Shown: in pieces, positions 61,877 to 64,000 of the stretch
How the letters are laid out: each line of letters starts with the position of its first letter
How positions within the stretch are numbered: the first letter of the stretch is position 1
Notes under the pieces: model-generated
Seen by the model: the letters and a program-made list of their open reading frames with translations, nothing else
The model's database searches: none
What the model was told of the DNA's origin: nothing
Translations under genes and position numbers: made by a program
NCBI GenBank assembly: GCA_963710165.1
Contig: CAVPYZ010000002.1
Location: 124,001 to 188,000, forward strand
Direction of reading: 5' to 3'
Source of the DNA: JACKIP01 sp963710165
Lineage (GTDB): Bacteria; Pseudomonadota; Alphaproteobacteria; Micavibrionales; Micavibrionaceae
DNA: 64,000 bases

Positions 61877-64000
61877 ATGATTTTAAATTCCAGACAGAGA
61901 TTATTCAAAATTTCTGCATTATTATTGATATTATTTACTCCCGCATTTCACACAGTACATGCGCAGGACGCGGCATATTATAATCAAAAAATAGCTGACG
62001 AATTTTTAAAACGTATCGGAAAAGGATTCGATCAAGCCGACACGTTTATGGAAGAAACCGGTATATTGGAAAAAGAATTAGACTTAAGAGGGATGCCGGA
62101 CGGTGAAATTCTGATTTTTGATATTGTCATTCCTCCACGCTTGAAAGTAGAAGGAAACGTATTTGCGGAAATTTCCGGCGATACGGTTTTAATATCTTTA
62201 AGAGATTTAATCAGCGTTTTAGAATTTCCGATAGAATATGATGCAGACACACGTACCTTTTCCGGATGGTACTTGTCAGAGAGCAAACGATACGTCTTTG
62301 ATTTTGATTCAGGTTTAATCACGTCCAACGGGACAGAGTTTAAATTACCGCAAAACGCCATTATTTTAGACGAAGATGTTATGGCACCTATCGATACTAT
62401 CGAAGAATGGTTCGGTATGGATATTGATACTGATATCGCAACACAGCGTCTTATCCTTGATCCTGATATCGCTTTTCCTGCGACAAAACGTTTTGAACGG
62501 CGTAAAAAGTCATTTACGCGAAATAATCGCGAACCAGCCTCTCTGCCAAGATATGATACGGAAGATTACGACTGGATAGATGTACCTGTTGCAGATATTA
62601 CAACACGTACAAGATACCGCGAAGCAAAAAACAGAGATACCGAACTTGAAACATTTGCGAACGTACGTACGGCGGGTGAGTTTATGAAGGGCGCTCTCAC
62701 GACGAATTCTGCTTTTAATGATGAAGACGGATTATTCAGCGCCCGTGTCACATACTTGCAAGAATCTGCCGATCCGGAATTATTGGGCAGTTTGAAAGCG
62801 CGACGTTTTGAAGTAGGGGATTTAACACCGACACGCTTGCCCATCACGGGTAACGCATCCCCCGAAACAGGAATAAGGATTACGAATAGGGATCCTCTTG
62901 TTAATTTCACATTGCCCTCAACCCGCATAGAGGGATATTACTTTCCAAATTGGGATATTGAACTTTATCGAAATAATTCCCTGGTTTCATTTCAGGAAAC
63001 CGACCAGGAAGGCTATTACGCCTTTGAGAATGTATCGCTGTTTTCTGACCGTAATTTTTTTCGAATTGTCGCCTATGGCCCGCAAGGTGAAGTAAGAGAA
63101 GAGGTTATAAACATCCCCTATGACCGAAATAAACTGGCAGAATCTGGTGCTATTTACGATTTATCTCTCACATTCCAGGACCGTCAATTTTATTTACAAA
63201 ATGAACGCGAAAGCGAAGATCAAAATACGCCGCATCTTGTAGGGTTTTATGAAATTCCCATTTTGGAACAAAGTGCCTTGCGCCTAGGTGGCCGATATCG
63301 GCAAGAAGATGGTGATGACAAAGCATATGCAAGCGCGGCCTTATCGACGTCTTATAAGGAAGCTTTAATCAATGCAGGCGTTGCAACAGACGAGCAAGGC
63401 GAAGCCAAAACAGAATTAAGTGCCACACGACAATTCGGGTTTCATAGAGCGCGCGCTGACTTAGATGTTTCAACAGATGGATATGATCCGGATGGCGATG
63501 GCGATATTGTCACAGTTTTTTCAAATCGATATAGTTTCGAAGGTCCCCTGAATATTGATTTTGGTATCAGTCCGCGCTATGCCGCAAATTTCAGATATGA
63601 TGTTAATTCCAATAATGACGCGATCAGAAGCGGAAATGTTACGGTGAATACCCAGTTCAATCGATTTGGTTTTAATCAGGATTTGGATTTTGTCGATAGT
63701 GATTTACAGGAAGACGGCGCAGAATATGGCGGCACAAGTGCCATTACGGGGTATTATGGACGAAGTCTTTTTAGGGGACTAGCGCAATATGATTTCAAGC
63801 CCGATACAGATTTAGAGCTTCTTTCTGCTTTTTGGAAATATCGTTTCAATAATACGCTTGATAGCCAGCTGGACATCAATCATTCTTTTCAGGATGATGA
63901 AACAACACGTTATTCGGGGCAGCTGAACTGGCGGCTGGATGAAGCTATCATTACACCAAGAGTGAGCTATGGTAGCGATGGAGATTTTGAGACAACTCTG
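61877..64000 (+). CDS. Usher-like outer-membrane protein of the pilus locus, cut by the window edge
   Basis: The frame is open from ATG 61877 to the last base (708 codons) and continues beyond. A signal peptide (about 1-30, HTVHAQD) is followed by an N-terminal beta domain (LKVEGNVFAEISGDTVLISL). A middle region has EVGDLTPTRLPITGN, GIRITNRDPLVNF and FPNWDIELYRNNSLVSFQ, which resembles the plug and middle domains of alternative fimbrial ushers. Strand-rich sequence typical of the 24-strand pore then runs to the edge. It would export subunits supplied by the chaperone. Homology to classical FimD is weak, so the assignment rests on the context and these motifs. Confidence 0.78.
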   Translation, partial: MILNSRQRLFKISALLLILFTPAFHTVHAQDAAYYNQKIADEFLKRIGKGFDQADTFMEETGILEKELDLRGMPDGEILIFDIVIPPRLKVEGNVFAEISGDTVLISLRDLISVLEFPIEYDADTRTFSGWYLSESKRYVFDFDSGLITSNGTEFKLPQNAIILDEDVMAPIDTIEEWFGMDIDTDIATQRLILDPDIAFPATKRFERRKKSFTRNNREPASLPRYDTEDYDWIDVPVADITTRTRYREAKNRDTELETFANVRTAGEFMKGALTTNSAFNDEDGLFSARVTYLQESADPELLGSLKARRFEVGDLTPTRLPITGNASPETGIRITNRDPLVNFTLPSTRIEGYYFPNWDIELYRNNSLVSFQETDQEGYYAFENVSLFSDRNFFRIVAYGPQGEVREEVINIPYDRNKLAESGAIYDLSLTFQDRQFYLQNERESEDQNTPHLVGFYEIPILEQSALRLGGRYRQEDGDDKAYASAALSTSYKEALINAGVATDEQGEAKTELSATRQFGFHRARADLDVSTDGYDPDGDGDIVTVFSNRYSFEGPLNIDFGISPRYAANFRYDVNSNNDAIRSGNVTVNTQFNRFGFNQDLDFVDSDLQEDGAEYGGTSAITGYYGRSLFRGLAQYDFKPDTDLELLSAFWKYRFNNTLDSQLDINHSFQDDETTRYSGQLNWRLDEAIITPRVSYGSDGDFETTL

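Noticed and set aside
1..64000. CRISPR arrays, insertion sequences, rRNA genes and prophage genes
   Set aside because: None were seen on reading both strands; no repeat-spacer pattern, transposase or phage structural gene is present.

Overview
The window is about 40% GC by eye, densely coded, and alphaproteobacterial. The evidence is a CcrM-type GANTC methyltransferase, the order DUF721 / DsbA / SMC beside mutY, bolA - dnaJ-like - cobS - cobT, accA - xerD - aroK - aroB, atpI-B-E-F'-F, and fliL - fliM - DUF6468 - motE. Flagellar genes and a chaperone-usher pilus locus built on DUF4402 subunits fit a motile Rhodospirillales- or Micavibrio-like lineage, but the exact taxon cannot be read from this sequence.

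Layout. 1-10.7 kb (minus strand): end-truncated proA, ATP synthase Fo genes, smc, a membrane-anchored DsbA-like protein with a small paralogue of its anchor, an OmpA-like secreted protein, suhB, efp, DUF721. 10.7-12.8 kb (plus): mutY and a secreted protein. 12.8-21.4 kb (minus): ccrM, rnhB, pepN, proB, obg, rpmA, rplU, clpX. 21.6-25.5 kb: sufE (plus), then hisS, msrA and unknowns (minus). 25.6-32 kb: an MFS-like protein, cobT, cobS and a J-domain protein (minus), with a membrane protein and bolA on plus. 32-34.8 kb: a ribbon-helix-helix protein, accA, xerD. 34.8-41 kb (plus): aroK, aroB, a VOC protein, a CorC-type protein, tolA, tolB. 41-45.2 kb (minus): rppH, divergent polysaccharide deacetylase, ctpA, envC. 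45.3-48.4 kb (plus): fliL, fliM, DUF6468, motE-like. 48.4-49.7 kb (minus): three small secreted proteins. 49.8-53.5 kb (plus): lysC, rodZ-like, ispG. At 53.6 kb: tRNA-Ser(GCU). 53.8-58.8 kb: hydrolase, ParB-like protein, OB-fold protein, MATE exporter, AMIN lipoprotein. 59-64 kb: pilus locus (two DUF4402 subunits, chaperone, a convergent DUF4402 pilin and an usher-like protein running off the right edge).

The main finding on data quality is that five genes (smc, cobT, lysC, a ParB-like gene and a DUF4402 subunit) are each broken by an apparent single-base frameshift. In every case correcting one base restores a full-length protein. Because smc and lysC are normally indispensable, consensus indel errors are the simplest explanation.

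The main biological leads are: (i) the DUF4402 chaperone-usher pilus, with a near-perfect -24/-12 (sigma-54) promoter before the usher-like gene; (ii) four GANTC sites at 21, 21 and 11 bp spacing in the 86-bp gap upstream of ccrM itself, suggesting methylation feedback; (iii) a stand-alone 63-residue duplicate of the membrane anchor of the adjacent DsbA-like protein.
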